From Drosophila persimilis (Eukaryota; Arthropoda; Insecta; Diptera; Drosophilidae), in assembly GCF_003286085.1 (NCBI RefSeq), contig NW_020825353.1, positions 806,001 through 870,000 on the forward strand: DNA of 64,000 bases, written 5' to 3'. The notes beneath the pieces are model-generated. The model saw nothing but the letters and a program-made list of their open reading frames with translations, had not been told where the DNA came from and did no database searches. Of this stretch, positions 23,640 through 36,800 are shown one piece after another. Position 1 is the stretch's first letter. Each line of letters begins with the position of its first letter. The translations under genes were made by a program, and so were the position numbers.

Positions 23640-24847
23640 CTAATTACCACCAAGGCCGGGCTGATGTGCCGAGTCTGTGATAATACGCTGTGGCAGATGG
23701 GCGGCCAGATATTGTTTGTGGAGCCTCTGGCGACAGAACTGATAGAACTCGATCTCGTTGGTGAAGTTGCGTCTCACTATATCCTTCACACTCTCGCTGA
23801 CGGGTGGCTTAAAGTTATTCTTGTTGATCTTCGTTAGGTACTCGGCACTGGCTGTAAGACGAGAAGTTTATACAGAGCTGTGGTTACATGGATATATCAA
23901 GTTCTGATGTGACGAACTCAAGTGGCGCACATTTATTGCGCTGATTCGTGCACAAAGAATGTGTCTGAATGTGTCAGCTGAGTGGGATCGTTTTTCATAC
24001 ACTTCAATTAAGGTTCGTTGACTCTGCAAATGTTTTCCCAGTTTTTATGATCTCGTTATTCGACAACTTACTTGCATATATATCGCGGACGCCCTCAAAG
24101 AATCGTGGCACATACTTTTCCAGCACAGAGAGCGTTGTATTGAGATCTTCGAGCACCCCAACAACAGCATATTGCTGTTCCACAGCAAATTTGGCCTTCT
24201 CCAAGGCACCCACCGTATTAAAGGGACTGCAACGTATACAGAAAGATGATTAGTTTCAGATAGCTTGGGACCGGCGGCAGCACTCACGTGCACTCGTAGT
24301 CATGGCCGCAGAAGAACAGGCTCTGGCGGCGATGATCGCCAATGCCCTCCACCGTGACACCTTGTGTATAGGTGCACTCCTGATCTCCGCTCAGGACACA
24401 CGTTTCAAAGTCCTTCTTCAGCCATGCCGGGTGTGGCAGCGGTAGATCGGGAAAGGCAGCCTTACGTTCCACAAAGTACCAGGGAGCCCTCACGTAGTAA
24501 AACCAGCTGATAACGCGCTCGACTGGATCGCGCACCACATTCAGATAGATCGGCTTGGGCAGATTGAACTTGGTGAAATTGGTGAAGCACACGTGCTTGA
24601 TGAAGACCGAGGGCTCGGGCAGCTCACTGATAACCTCGGCCATTTCCTGCTGCTGATCCTCGGCCAGGCGGATGGTCTCCACCTTTTGCACTGCATCGCG
24701 ATGGAATTGAAAGTTGTTACGCTCAGATAGACGTCGGAGGAGCTCCATAAATGTCTGACTGCCAACCTTTGGCACTCGATTGAAGAACACCAGTTCCATT
24801 TGCGCCAGCCGGGTGTTGTTCAGGTCCCGAACATTGAGCGACGACAT
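23640..24847 (-). CDS. pip: pipe cassette 10 (most 3')
   Basis: Exons are 24288..24847, 24072..24226 and 23640..23851, for a 413-residue isoform. Exon A begins MSSLNVRDLNNTR and has FFNRVPKVGSQT, KHVCFTNF and RDPVERVISWFYYVR. Exon B starts TPFNTVGALEKAK. Exon C has the RRNFTNEIEFYQFCRQRLHKQ core and a tail ending GLGGN. AATAAA (minus) lies at 23342-23337. It resembles cassette 5 in the variable loop (APW.F.) and in CT near the end of exon A, so these two may share an ancestor. Confidence 0.9.
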
Positions 24848-27800
24848 CTGTGAATGGAGAAAGCGTTTGGTTCGAATAAAACTAGGATCTCACATTTGTG
24901 TCATCTTTTTTTTCCTCTCATTATTTACCTGCAGATCCTTGGTGTTTGATATGCATTAAGGGGTATTAAGGGGGGTCTTGACCTAAGAGATTTTTCTTAC
25001 ACCTAATAAAAGACACAATTGTTTTGGCACCAACTGTATTTATTTGGAAGATATGAGAACATTCTAAAAATTCTTTGGTTAATATTGAGTCGAAGTATGT
25101 ATTTCCTTAGCGAAGGTTATCTTCGAGTTGCAGGGCCAAATATTGTTTGTACAGACGCTGCTTGCAGAAATAATAGAACTCATACTCATTGGTAAAGTTC
25201 CGTCTCACCATTTCCCTAACGTCTGGATCTACGCGGGGCTTGCGATTGTTGCGATTCCGGTTTCGTATGCTATTACTGTGCACTGAAAGAGGATATTCCA
25301 TATAGTATAATGCCACTTGGGGGGTACTTGAGCTGCTTGAACACTTTAAACCCCTGGGACTACCTACACTTGTACAGAAAACGAGCGTGATTGAAGAACC
25401 TAGGGACATACTTCTCCAGAACAGTCAGGGTAATGTTTTTCTCCTCCCAAGTTCCCACCACAGAGTACTCCTTCTCCACACGACTTTTCGCCTCTTGGAC
25501 AGCATGGGGCGAGTTGAAGGGTCTACAGATGGGATAGACATAGGCACACTTCAGTTGATCCTTGATTCCCCACTCTACTCACAAACAATTCAGATGATTG
25601 CCGCAGAAGAATAGTGACTGCCTCTTGAAGTCCTCCACATAGTCCGTGACCGAGTGCTGGATAAACTGGCACTCTGGGCTGCCGTTTCGAACGCACTGAT
25701 TAAAGCTCTGGAGGTACCATTCTTCGGGTCTCTCACGTTGTCCTGGAAACATGCGGCGATAGATCTGACGCTTCGTCCTCGAATGACGCTTATAATAGTC
25801 GTGCACCACACGATCTATGGGATCTCTCACCATCGACAGGTATATGGGCTTCTTGTAACCGAACGACTTAAAGTCCAGCCAATTGGAATGGGCTATATAG
25901 AGCGTTCCACTCTCTAATTCGGTTGTCCAAGCAATTTCGGTCTCCTGTTGTTTCTCGGTGCGGGTTCGGTTCATGGTTCGCACTGGTCCATTGAGCACCA
26001 CATTCATGTCGTTCATGGTAGAGAGCTGCCGCAGTAGGGGCATCATTTGCTCTGTGCACACTCGGGTTGGGCGATTGAAGACGATCACCTCAAGGCCGGC
26101 AAATCGTGTATTGTTCAGATAAATTGGTCTGACTCGTCGTAGCTGGGAAGGTTTTCGGTTTGTACTGAGGTCCAAAATAAAGACAGACACAAGCACAAGA
26201 ATATGGCTGGATGAAACACAGAGTTTTTGATAGTGTATGCTAAACTAATTATCCCAGAGGCAATCCCAGAGGAAAATGTTCAAGCAAAACAGAATGCTAG
26301 CCAACGCCAACCTACACTCAAAGACCTGCCTGGCTCCCCTGAAGAATCTGGGTATGTATGCTTCGAGCACGGCCAGGGTTATATTGGTATCCTCCCAGCT
26401 GCCCACCACTGCGTAATCCCGTTCCACATTCCTCTTGGCCAGCTGAATGGCGTGAGGCGAGTCAAAGGGCCTGGAAAACACTTTCAGCTAAGTCTTTTTC
26501 TAAAGGTAGTCAAATCCTCCCTTAGAGGCTACTTACAGGCACTCCCGATTGTTGCCGCAGTAGAACAGCGATTGCCTCTTATAATCCCCAACCGTGTCCT
26601 TTATACTGTCGGGCACATACTGACACTCGGGATCACCGCTGCGGACGCATTGGTTGTAGCTCTTCTTAAACCACTTTTCCGATTTCAAGGTCGTGTTGGG
26701 GAAACGGTTGTGAATAATGGCATTACGGTAGCCACTGCGGATGTAGTAGAACCAGCTGATCATCCGCTCGACGGGGTCACGAACCAGGTTTATGTAGATG
26801 GGCTTGGGCAGCTGATATCTGTGAAAGTCCAGCCAATTGCAGTGTTCGATGTAGATAGTTCCGGGCTCTAGATCCGCCACCCAAACAGCTTGAAGCATTC
26901 GCTCTCTGGGGGCACGGATACGTGCATTAATGTCAATCGGTCCCTTGGTCACCACGGTCATATTATTGAGTGGTGCCATCGTCTCGGTCAGCTGCATCAG
27001 TGCCTCACTACCCACCTTGGCGCCGCGGTTGAAGAAGACCACCTCGAGCCGTGCGTGTCGGGTGTTGTTCAGCCTCTCGCTGCTCAGAGATGCGAGCTGG
27101 GGTTTTCAGTAATATCATGGGGTTAGACGACTGGTTCCCATGAGTTTGGAGGCTAACATTTCTCAACTACGGTTAGTAACAATGTCTATTGAGTTTTTAA
27201 TTAAAAAATTACTGAGAAACTAACAAAAACTAAAGGAAATTCAGTCAAAAAAAAAATAAGAAGAGAACTTATAGATGTGAGTAACGCTCCAACTCTGTGC
27301 GTTTCAGGGCGATATACTGCATATAGAGACGCTGCTTGCAGAAGTAGTAGAAGTCATACTCATGGGTAAAGTTTCGCCTGACCATGGCCCGGACATCTGC
27401 ATCCACATGGGGCTTGCGATTGTTCCGATTGCGATTTATTATACTGTCCTGATAGACTGGAAACAAGATGGATCATATGCTAACTCTCTCTATCTGTCGG
27501 GATTTTCTTACTCTTATAGATCATTGTGGCACGAGCGAAATATCGGGGTATATAGTGCTCCAGCACGGCTAAGGTGATATTTGTCTCCTCCCAAGTGCCC
27601 ACCACAGCGAACTCAGTTTCGACTCTACGCTTGGCTATCTGAACGGCCAGGGGCGAGTTAAAGGGCCTGAAAGGGTCAAGGTCAAGGTTGAGCATGACTT
27701 CGCGTGCATCTCATGGCTTTTTGGAGACGAACTCACAGACAATCCGGCTCGTGTCCGCAGAAAAATATCGATTGTCTCTTAAAATTGGGCACCGCATCCT

Positions 27801-30800
27801 TCACGGTCAGTGGAATATACTGGCACTCCTGGTCGCCGCTGCGAACGCAATCGTTGAAGCTCTTCTTGAACCAGGCTGTTGGCTTGATGGGTGCCAACGG
27901 ATTTTTCCTATAGAATATAGCATTGCGATAGGAGTTGCGTATGTAGTAGTACCAGCTGATCATGCGCTCCACTGGATCGCGCACCATATTGATGAAGATC
28001 GGCTTGGGCAGGTTATAGGCGTTAAAGTCGATCCAGTTTGTGTGCTCGATATAGACGGAGCCTTCGTCCATGTTATAGATATACGCGGCCATTTCCTCCT
28101 GCCTCATGGCATTCAAGGTGCGACTGGTGCGTCTATCCACTCCGTTAACGTCGATTCGGAAGTGGTTGATATCCTGCAGATGTTGCATGAACTCCATTAG
28201 GGCCTCGCTACCAACTTTGGCACAGCGCGGAAAGAACAGGCGATCCATTTCGGCCTTGGCTGTGTTGTTGAGTCGACGCGGCGTTAGGCCATCTAACTGA
28301 GGGGATAGGGTTAGGGTTTAGAAGCGGTTCGGGGCCATGCTACACAACAAAGGATGAGACACACAAGATGGATTTACAGAGTACACAGAGTGTGGTCTAG
28401 TCTAAAGTATCTACTGTTTATTTAAGTGGAAATTTGTTCGAAAGTATTTGTATATCACCAGCTAACGTCTAGTCTAGCCTCCCAGTTAATTCTCTCAACT
28501 AATTCAGAAGACCATGCCTTTCCAGCTCGTTGAGGTTGAGGGCCAAGTACTGCTTGTACAGACGCTGCTTGCAGAAGTAGTAGAACTCGTACTCATTCGT
28601 GAAATTCCTGCGTATCATAGCCTTCACCTCGGGCTCTATGAACGGCTTTCGTTTGTTCTTGTTCCGATTGACGATCTTGTTATTGTTCACTGTTTAGAAG
28701 TTGGATGGGGGTATTCGAGTTCAATAAGGGAATGTGCTATACTTTTAAATGGTTTGACCTACTCTCGTACATCAGCTTGGCGCCGCGAAAGAATCGCGGT
28801 ATATAGCGCTCGAGGACGGTCAATGTAATGTTCGTGTCCTCCCAGCTTCCCACGACTGCATAGTCCCGTTCCACATGCTCCTTGGCCATTTGCACGGCAG
28901 TCGGCGAATTGAAGGGACTAAAAGATGAGCGCTCTATTAGCTCTACTTCCTTGCAGTAGAAACCCATTTATAACTCCATATTCCCTTATCCATTTTGTAC
29001 TTACATACAATCATCGTGATGACCACAATAGAACAGGGTTTGTCTTTTAAAATTGGGCACGGCATCCTTGACCGTATGGGGTATATACTGACATTCCGGA
29101 TCCCCGCTCTTGACACATTCATTAAAGTTTTTCTTATACCACGACTCCTTCTTTATCTTCAAATTAGGCTTTTTCCGGTACTCGATTGCATTCTTATAGG
29201 AACCGCGTGCGTAGAAGAACCAGCTGATGACCCGTTCCACCGGATCCCGCACCATGTTTATATAGATCGGTTTGGGCTGATCGAACTCGTCAAAGTCTAT
29301 CCAGTTGATGTGCTCTATGTAAATGGAGCCCTCTTCCAGGTCAGCGACATATTCAGCCATGTCACGCTGGTCGTTTTTCTTCAACTGACGGGAAGTGGGT
29401 TTTGAGAGACCCGTTCTGTCAAGGGTTAAATCATCGTGATAGTTTTCCAGAGCTTGCAACAGCTCCAGCATAGCCTCGCTGCCTACTTTGGCGGCGCGAT
29501 TGAAGAACAGAACATCGATATCAGCGTTACGAGTATTGTTCAGCCTCGTTGCGCTCAGATGGTTGAGCTATATAGATATGATAGCAGGGATTGATCAGTG
29601 ATGGGCCATGGTTAGCTCTTAGTTCAATGGGTCCCAGAGTTATTACCTTTTTAAGATCCAGAGAGAGAGCGAGAGAGACAGAGAGAGGGAGAGATACGCA
29701 ATAGATTTGCCCTCTTTAGATCGGGTTATTAAGCGATAGGTGGAAACCTTTCAAGAGTTTCATTTAAGCGGAATAAAAGTTATGCCTTGCCCTAACCCCT
29801 AATCGTAATATAAGTAAGCCCTCAAAGTACTTCTCCTTTGCTTTATTAATTTACTTTTTAACCTAAGTATTTCTAGTTCCTGATAGCCATATCATTGGCC
29901 GCCTCCAATTGAATCAAAGACTTGTCCACGCGCCTAAGATCGTTCAGTTTCAGTGCTAGATATTGCTTGTGCAAGCGCTGGCGACAGAATTGATAGAATT
30001 CGATTTCACGCGTGAAATTCCGACGAACCATATCGAGAATCTCCTGCGATATGTGGGGCTTCATGGGGTTATCGTTCTGCTTCTCCGCATGCAGACCAGC
30101 TGTAATCAAGCAGTTTCTTAGGTTACCCAAGATATTTGTCTCGTCCGAACCGACTTACAGTAGTACATTTTGGAAGCGTCCGCAAAGTAGCGGGGTACGT
30201 AGGCTTCCAGGACAGCAAGAGTCTCGTTCGTATGTTCCCAGGTGCCCACAACAGCGTACTCCCGCTCCACATTCAGTTTGGCAATTTGCAGGGCCAGACG
30301 AGAGTTGAAAGGTCTAAGGGGGTGGTAGGGAGGGTCTTGCATTGTGACTGACAGAATGAGAGAAGGAAGCCTGACAACACTCACGTGCACTTGAACTCAT
30401 CGTGACCGCAGAAAAATAGGATCTGCCTGCGATGATCCCCCACATGCTCCAGGAGCGAACCCTCGATGTAGGTGCAGACCTTCTCGCCACTCAACACACA
30501 CTGATCGTACTCGGTGTTTACCCATTTGGGATTGGGCATTTCCCGATTGCTGCGCCTGCGGCCGGGCACAAAGATCCATGGGGCGCGAATATAGTAATAC
30601 CAACTGACCACCCGATCGACCGGATCGCGCACCATATTGATGTAGATGGGACGGGGCTGTTCGTTCTTTGTGAAATTTAGATAGTTGACGTGACTGGCAA
30701 AGACAGTGCCATCCTCCAGGTTGACTATATTCTCGATCATATCGCTCTGCTCGGGCAGCTCAAGGATAGGTAGGACGCCACCGTTTTGGGGATCCTTTTC

Positions 30801-33800
30801 CACCTCATAGTCGTGGACTTTGCCAAGCTGACGCATCAGCTCGATTAGCTGCATACTGCCCGTCTTGGGTACGCGATTGAAGAAGAGCACGTCGATGTCA
30901 GCCTTGGGGGTATTGTTCAGGTCTTGTGCGTTTAACTGAAGGATCTGCAAAGGCACACGCACACCTTTGAGTGGGAGGATGTTGCACAGAGAGAGAGAGA
31001 GAGAAAGAGAGACAAAGACTGCAGAGAGGCGCACATGTGATGGTGGGTTCAAGCATCCAAGCCAACCAAATGCTCGACAAAGGATTAGTATCGAAAGAGA
31101 GAAAGACTCGCGGGAAATTTGTGTGTATAGTATGCTATTGGTACTCGTATCATATCATTTCATCTTATGTAAAAAATGTTTTAGTCTTATAAGTTTATCA
31201 GTTGCCTAGATAGGAATGTCCATGAATTGGTTCTTATTAATGGCTATATATTGCATGTACAGGCGCTGCATGATGAACTGGTACAACTCAAGCTCAAATT
31301 TGAAGCTGTCCTTGAGATAGCGCTCCACTTCCTCATCCAGACTGTTGTCATGTGGGGTCGTGTTTACCGTAAATTTTTTGGTTTGGGCTAGTGAAAATAT
31401 ATCAATGAGTTCGAAGCACATTTAGCAAATCAGTGGGGACCTACAGTAATAGACCTTCGTGGCACCCGTAAAGAAACGCGGTATGTAGGCCTCGAGTACG
31501 GCCAGTGTGATATTCGTCTGCTCCCAGGTGCCCACTACAGAGTATTCCCTTTCCACATGCATCTTGGCCATTTGCATTGTAGCCTCGGAGTTTAACTGCC
31601 TAAATAACGATAGCAATGGAAGGGAATTATGCCTGCAGAGAAAGTAGAAAGGGGGTTTCTCTATAGGGAAAACCTACTCGCAAATCTGCGCATTACCGCA
31701 CAACTTCAAGGCGAATCTTCGCCAGTCGCCGTTGAAACGATTGTGGGCATCGAACACACAGTGGGGGGATATCCTCTGCTTCACACAGTCGTTGAATTTC
31801 ATATCATAGTACGTTTTATCCTGGACTATTTTATTGGGGTTGCGTCTCACGGACTGGCCCACGATCTTTGGGTGGCGCAGGTAGTAATAGGCACTGATCA
31901 CCTTCTCTATGGGATGGCGCACCAGGTTGATGTAGATGGGCCGGGGCATGTCGTGTACCGTGAAGTTCACCCAGTTTGCGTGCTCCACATAGACCGACGG
32001 TTCGGACAGTTCCGTTAGCTGATGCACGAATTCCCTTTGCTCCTCAAAGTTCTCTGTCATTGCCCTTTTTGGTTGTATCACATTGCGGAATGTCTCATAG
32101 CCGTTCAGCAGGCCCAATTGATTTATTAGGCGGGTCATCGACTGACTTCCCGTCTTTTCAATTCGATTAAAGAATACGAACTCCCGTTCGGCTTTGGGTG
32201 TATTATTCAGTCGGACAGGAACAAGATCAACCAGCTTAAATGTGAAAGAAATAATTCGAATTCCTTAACAGCAGAAAAAAACGCAGATGAAAACTTCTAG
32301 GCTAGAATTACAGATGCATTGAATGAGTAAAGTTAGTGGAACAGAAAAGACCGCTGAAGCTCTTGATTACTTGATCCAATCTTTGTTCTTATCCTACTCA
32401 ATAATCAAAATTAAACAAATAATGTGATATAATCACAGATCCAAGTGTCTATTTATTGAGAAATATTGCCGATACAAGCGCTGCTTGCAGAAGTGATAGA
32501 ACTCGTATTCTTGCGTGAAATTGGCCCGCATTATTCTCTTGATCCGTTCACTGATCTTTGGTTTCCAGTGGTTTGTGTTGCGCTTCTTGAAGGCCAGGCC
32601 TTTGACGGGTTCTGCAGGAAAGTGGACAATGGACAATTTAATTCTCGGTCAAGCCAAGCCCCAAGGAACTATAAGTAAGGTTTACCATAATACAGGTCGG
32701 TACTGCCCCTAAAGAAACGTGGTATAAAATGCTCGAGCACGGCCAGGGTAACATTCACATCCTCCCAGGAGCCAATAACCGAAAAGTCACGCTCAACATT
32801 CTGCTTGGCCCGGGCCACGGCCGAGGGCGTATTGAAGGGTCTTGGCGTTCAAAGAGAAATCATCTTAATGTGAGAGGAAATGATTAACTTAGAATGGATC
32901 CGGGACTACCTACTCGCATAAGGGGGCATGTCCGCAGAAGAACAAACTCTGCCGCTTATGATCGGCTGGATCGTCTTTGAAGTTCAGGCCGTAATCATAG
33001 CGACATTCGAAGTCGTGGCTCAGCACGCAATCCTCAAAGTTTTTCGTATAATGGGTACGATTTTCAAATTTTCCGGTAATTTTGAACATTTGCAGCGAAT
33101 TCCACGGCGTACGCTTATAGTAGTACCAGCTAATAACCCTCTCCACAGGGTCTCGAACCTGCACAAATAAGGGAATTGGGGAAGTTTTGAGGAACAACAC
33201 ACAATAAACAAACGCCAGCTCCTCCTCCTGCTCCTGCTCCTACCAAATTGATATAGATGGGTTGGGGCAGGTGAAACTGTCGAAAGTTCACATAGTTGGC
33301 ATGCTCGGCATAGGCGAAAGCATCCTCCTCCATCAGATCCAGAATGCGGTGGGCCTCCTCTTTTTGTTTCTCAAACGACCAATAGACTCCGGTGGGCTTT
33401 GCGAATGGCGATCGTGCGTTCTGAAAGTGATTGCGTTCGCCCAGGCGGAGCATCAGCTCAATGAGGGTCTCGCTGCCCGTCTTGGGTACTCGATTGAAGA
33501 AGAGTATATCTCTGGTATGGTATTTGGTGTTGTTCAGGAACTTTGGGTTCAGACGCCACAGCTGCAAAAGGTCATGGGTAGAGTAGTAGATGCGCACCGC
33601 AAAAGGTAACCATAAAAGACAGACATCATAGAGATGCTATATACATGGAGAAACAGACACACACACACACAAAGCCATAGCAAGAGATTCACACAAAAAG
33701 CAATCAAAACATTATTGTGTACTATATAGTCCTGAAATGTTTAATCATACAGTGGACATGGCTTAGCTTAGGTCTAATCGAAATTTGTTCCTACGCGATT

Positions 33801-36800
33801 CTATTCTTGCTCTGTTCTGTCCCTAATACTCCTCCTCGTTGTAGTCGTTGCGCTGCTCTGGCACCAGCAGATAGTCGTCTTCCCCGAAGCCCTTGCCATG
33901 ACTTAGAGCGGCATACTGCAGGTACAGACGCTGTTTGCAGAATTCGTAGAACTCGATCTCGTTGGTCAGATTCTTCCTCAGGATCAGGCGTGTTTCGTCG
34001 CTCACGATGCGTGTGACATTATTGCGATTAACGCGGGACAGACGATCTTTGCCCACTAAAAGTTAAGTTCTGTCAAGTCTCGTGGCAAAGTAAAGTTAGT
34101 CAGAGTGCTTACGATAGTAGGCCACCTTGGCATTACGGAAATATCGTGGTATATAGGCCTCCAGCACGGCCAGCGTGATATTTGTGTCCTCCCAGGTGCC
34201 AACCACGGCATATTCCGATTCCACAGTGCGCTTGGCCTTCTGCATGGCCATCTCCGAATTGAAGGGCCTAACAGGGATTGCAGTTGGGATAAGATCAGAG
34301 GGAGCTACGAGTATCTACTGCCCTATCTACTGCCTACTTACATGCACAACTTCTGATTCATGCCGCAGAAGAATAAAGTCTGACGACGGTGATCACCCGC
34401 TTCGTTCTTGATCTGCATTTGATTGAAAGTACAGTGGCGATCTTTGTTGCGGACGCATGTGTCCAGGTCCATGTCTAGGAACTCGTCCGAAGGCATGGCC
34501 GGGGCCTTGTCCCCCAGTTTGGCCTGCATGTCGCGATAGTACCAGCGGGCACGTATGTAGTAATGCCAGCTGATGATGCGATCGATGGGATCGCGTACAA
34601 GATTAATGTAGATCGGACGCGGTAGATGGAATCTGGTGAAGTTGATGTAGGCTATGTGCTGGCTGTAGATGTGGGGCTTGGGGCGCGTTAGGAGATCGGA
34701 AAGCAGATCGCTTTGGTGCTGCTTGTTCATCAAGACGGTTTCGTGGGCACCGCCCTTGTTCCGGGCATGGTTGAACCCATTGATCTTGCCCAGGCGTGCC
34801 ATCAGCTCCATCAGCGATTGGCTGCCTACCTTCGGTACGCGATTGAAGAACACGAAATCTACTTCGGCGTATTTGGTATTGTTCAGTAAATCGGCTTGCA
34901 AATTGAACCCATCAATGCCATCAATACTATCATGCTTTTCATCATCATCAGCATCGTCCTCATCTTCATCATCATCATCTTCATCGTCCCCATAGTTAGC
35001 CTCATCTTGGAGGGGCTTCTCCTCGGGCAGGGCCAATTGTTTGTCATGTGGGGCCTTGTGCAGGTGCGCCTTGTGAGGCACCTGATGCTGGTGCTGCTTC
35101 GAGTGATGATCGTGGTGGTGTCCATGTCCGTGTCCCTCTTCATGCTTTGGTTCCTCCTCGCTGCTCCGGCGATCATGCACATTGTATCCACGTAGCTACA
35201 TGCAAATGGTAGGCCGAATTAGCATCTCGTCTATCGAGAGAGAGCGACTAACCCAATCGAAAGTTTACCCAAGCTAGGACGTGGTTAGGAAATACCGAAA
35301 GATCAAGCAGTACGAAAATTAACACAGTTTATTTTACTCTTGAAACACTATCACTAATCAACTAATTTGCTTCCCTCAGCTTCGGATCTAGGTCCAGCCT
35401 CAATGCGATATACTGCTTATACAGTCGATGCCTGATAAACTGATACAACTCAATCTCCCTAGTCAGGTTCCGCGCGAGCAGGGCCCTCGCCTTCTCGCTC
35501 AGTGTGGGCCTGAAATTGTTGCGATTAACATTTCCCAGCCGGCTGCGCAGAGCATAGTACTCTTCCTTGGCGCCGGCAAAGTACTTCGGTATGTAGCCCT
35601 CCAGTACAGTCAGAGTGGTGTTTGTATCCTCCCATGTGCCCACAACAGCGTAGTGCTCCTCCACATTCCGTTTGGCCCGCTGCATCGCCTCGTGCGAGTT
35701 GAAGGGCCTGCAGAAAGTGTATTTGGGATTGTACATACATCGGGTGTACTTTTGATGGGGTATTCTACAGTTGCTAGAGCAGATTGATGGTGTTGCGCTG
35801 GGATAGGGATTGAAGAGATCTAAGGCATATATACATAAATAGATGTATACTCTAAAGCTCAGAGTGCTTTTAGGATCATAAAATGTCACAAGCAATCCTC
35901 TTTGCTTTGCCCAACGTACCCCAAAGATCTCTAGCTATTCCCCCCACAACTCATCGACTACCATCGCAAAATACTGAGATGCCCCCTGAGATCCTATCTC
36001 GACTGCTACTCACATGCACACGGAGGTCGTGTGACCACAAAAGAATAACGACTGCCTTCGATGATCGCCCAGATTTCCCATTTCCATTTGCTCGTACACA
36101 CATTCCGGATCGTGCTCTTCGATGCATTCATTGAAGTCCTTCCTGACCCACTCCACGCTGGGCAGAACAGCCTTTTCGCCAAAGGTTTCCCTCCGCTCGG
36201 CCAGATACCAGGGGGCCCGGGCATAGTAGAACCAGCTGACCAAACGCTCGATGGGATCGCGCACCAAGTTTATGTAGATGGGCCAGGGCTCATTCAAGAG
36301 ATCAAAGTCGATGAAGGCCACATGCTTGGTATACGTGTTGGCTCCCGTGCTGTTTAGCACATCGCTGTGTAGGAAGTTCTTTGCATAGGTGGGATCCATG
36401 AGGACCACTTCGTAGAAGCCCTCGACATCGCGCCGGGCCTCGAAGCCATTCCGCTTGCCCAGGATCTTGAGCAACTCCATCATCTTTTCGCTGCCGGTCT
36501 TTGTCACTCGATTGAAGAATATCGTGTCCAGCTGGGCACGCGGTGTGTTGTTCAGCTGTGCGGCGGTCAGGTGTGTTAGCTGCCGGATTGCAAAAGTTGG
36601 GGAGTGCTGGAGTGCTTGTTGGAGTAGGATAATTTCTTGCGGATTGAGTGGAACACACAAAGCTACACGAACATGAACACGAGTCAACACAAGTAGGACA
36701 ACATATATATATGTATAAAAATAGACTTTAAGCGGTTTTTTTTTTTTTTGGGAAGCAACAGAGAGAGAGAGAGAGAGACTGGGGGCATGGGCATCGCATC

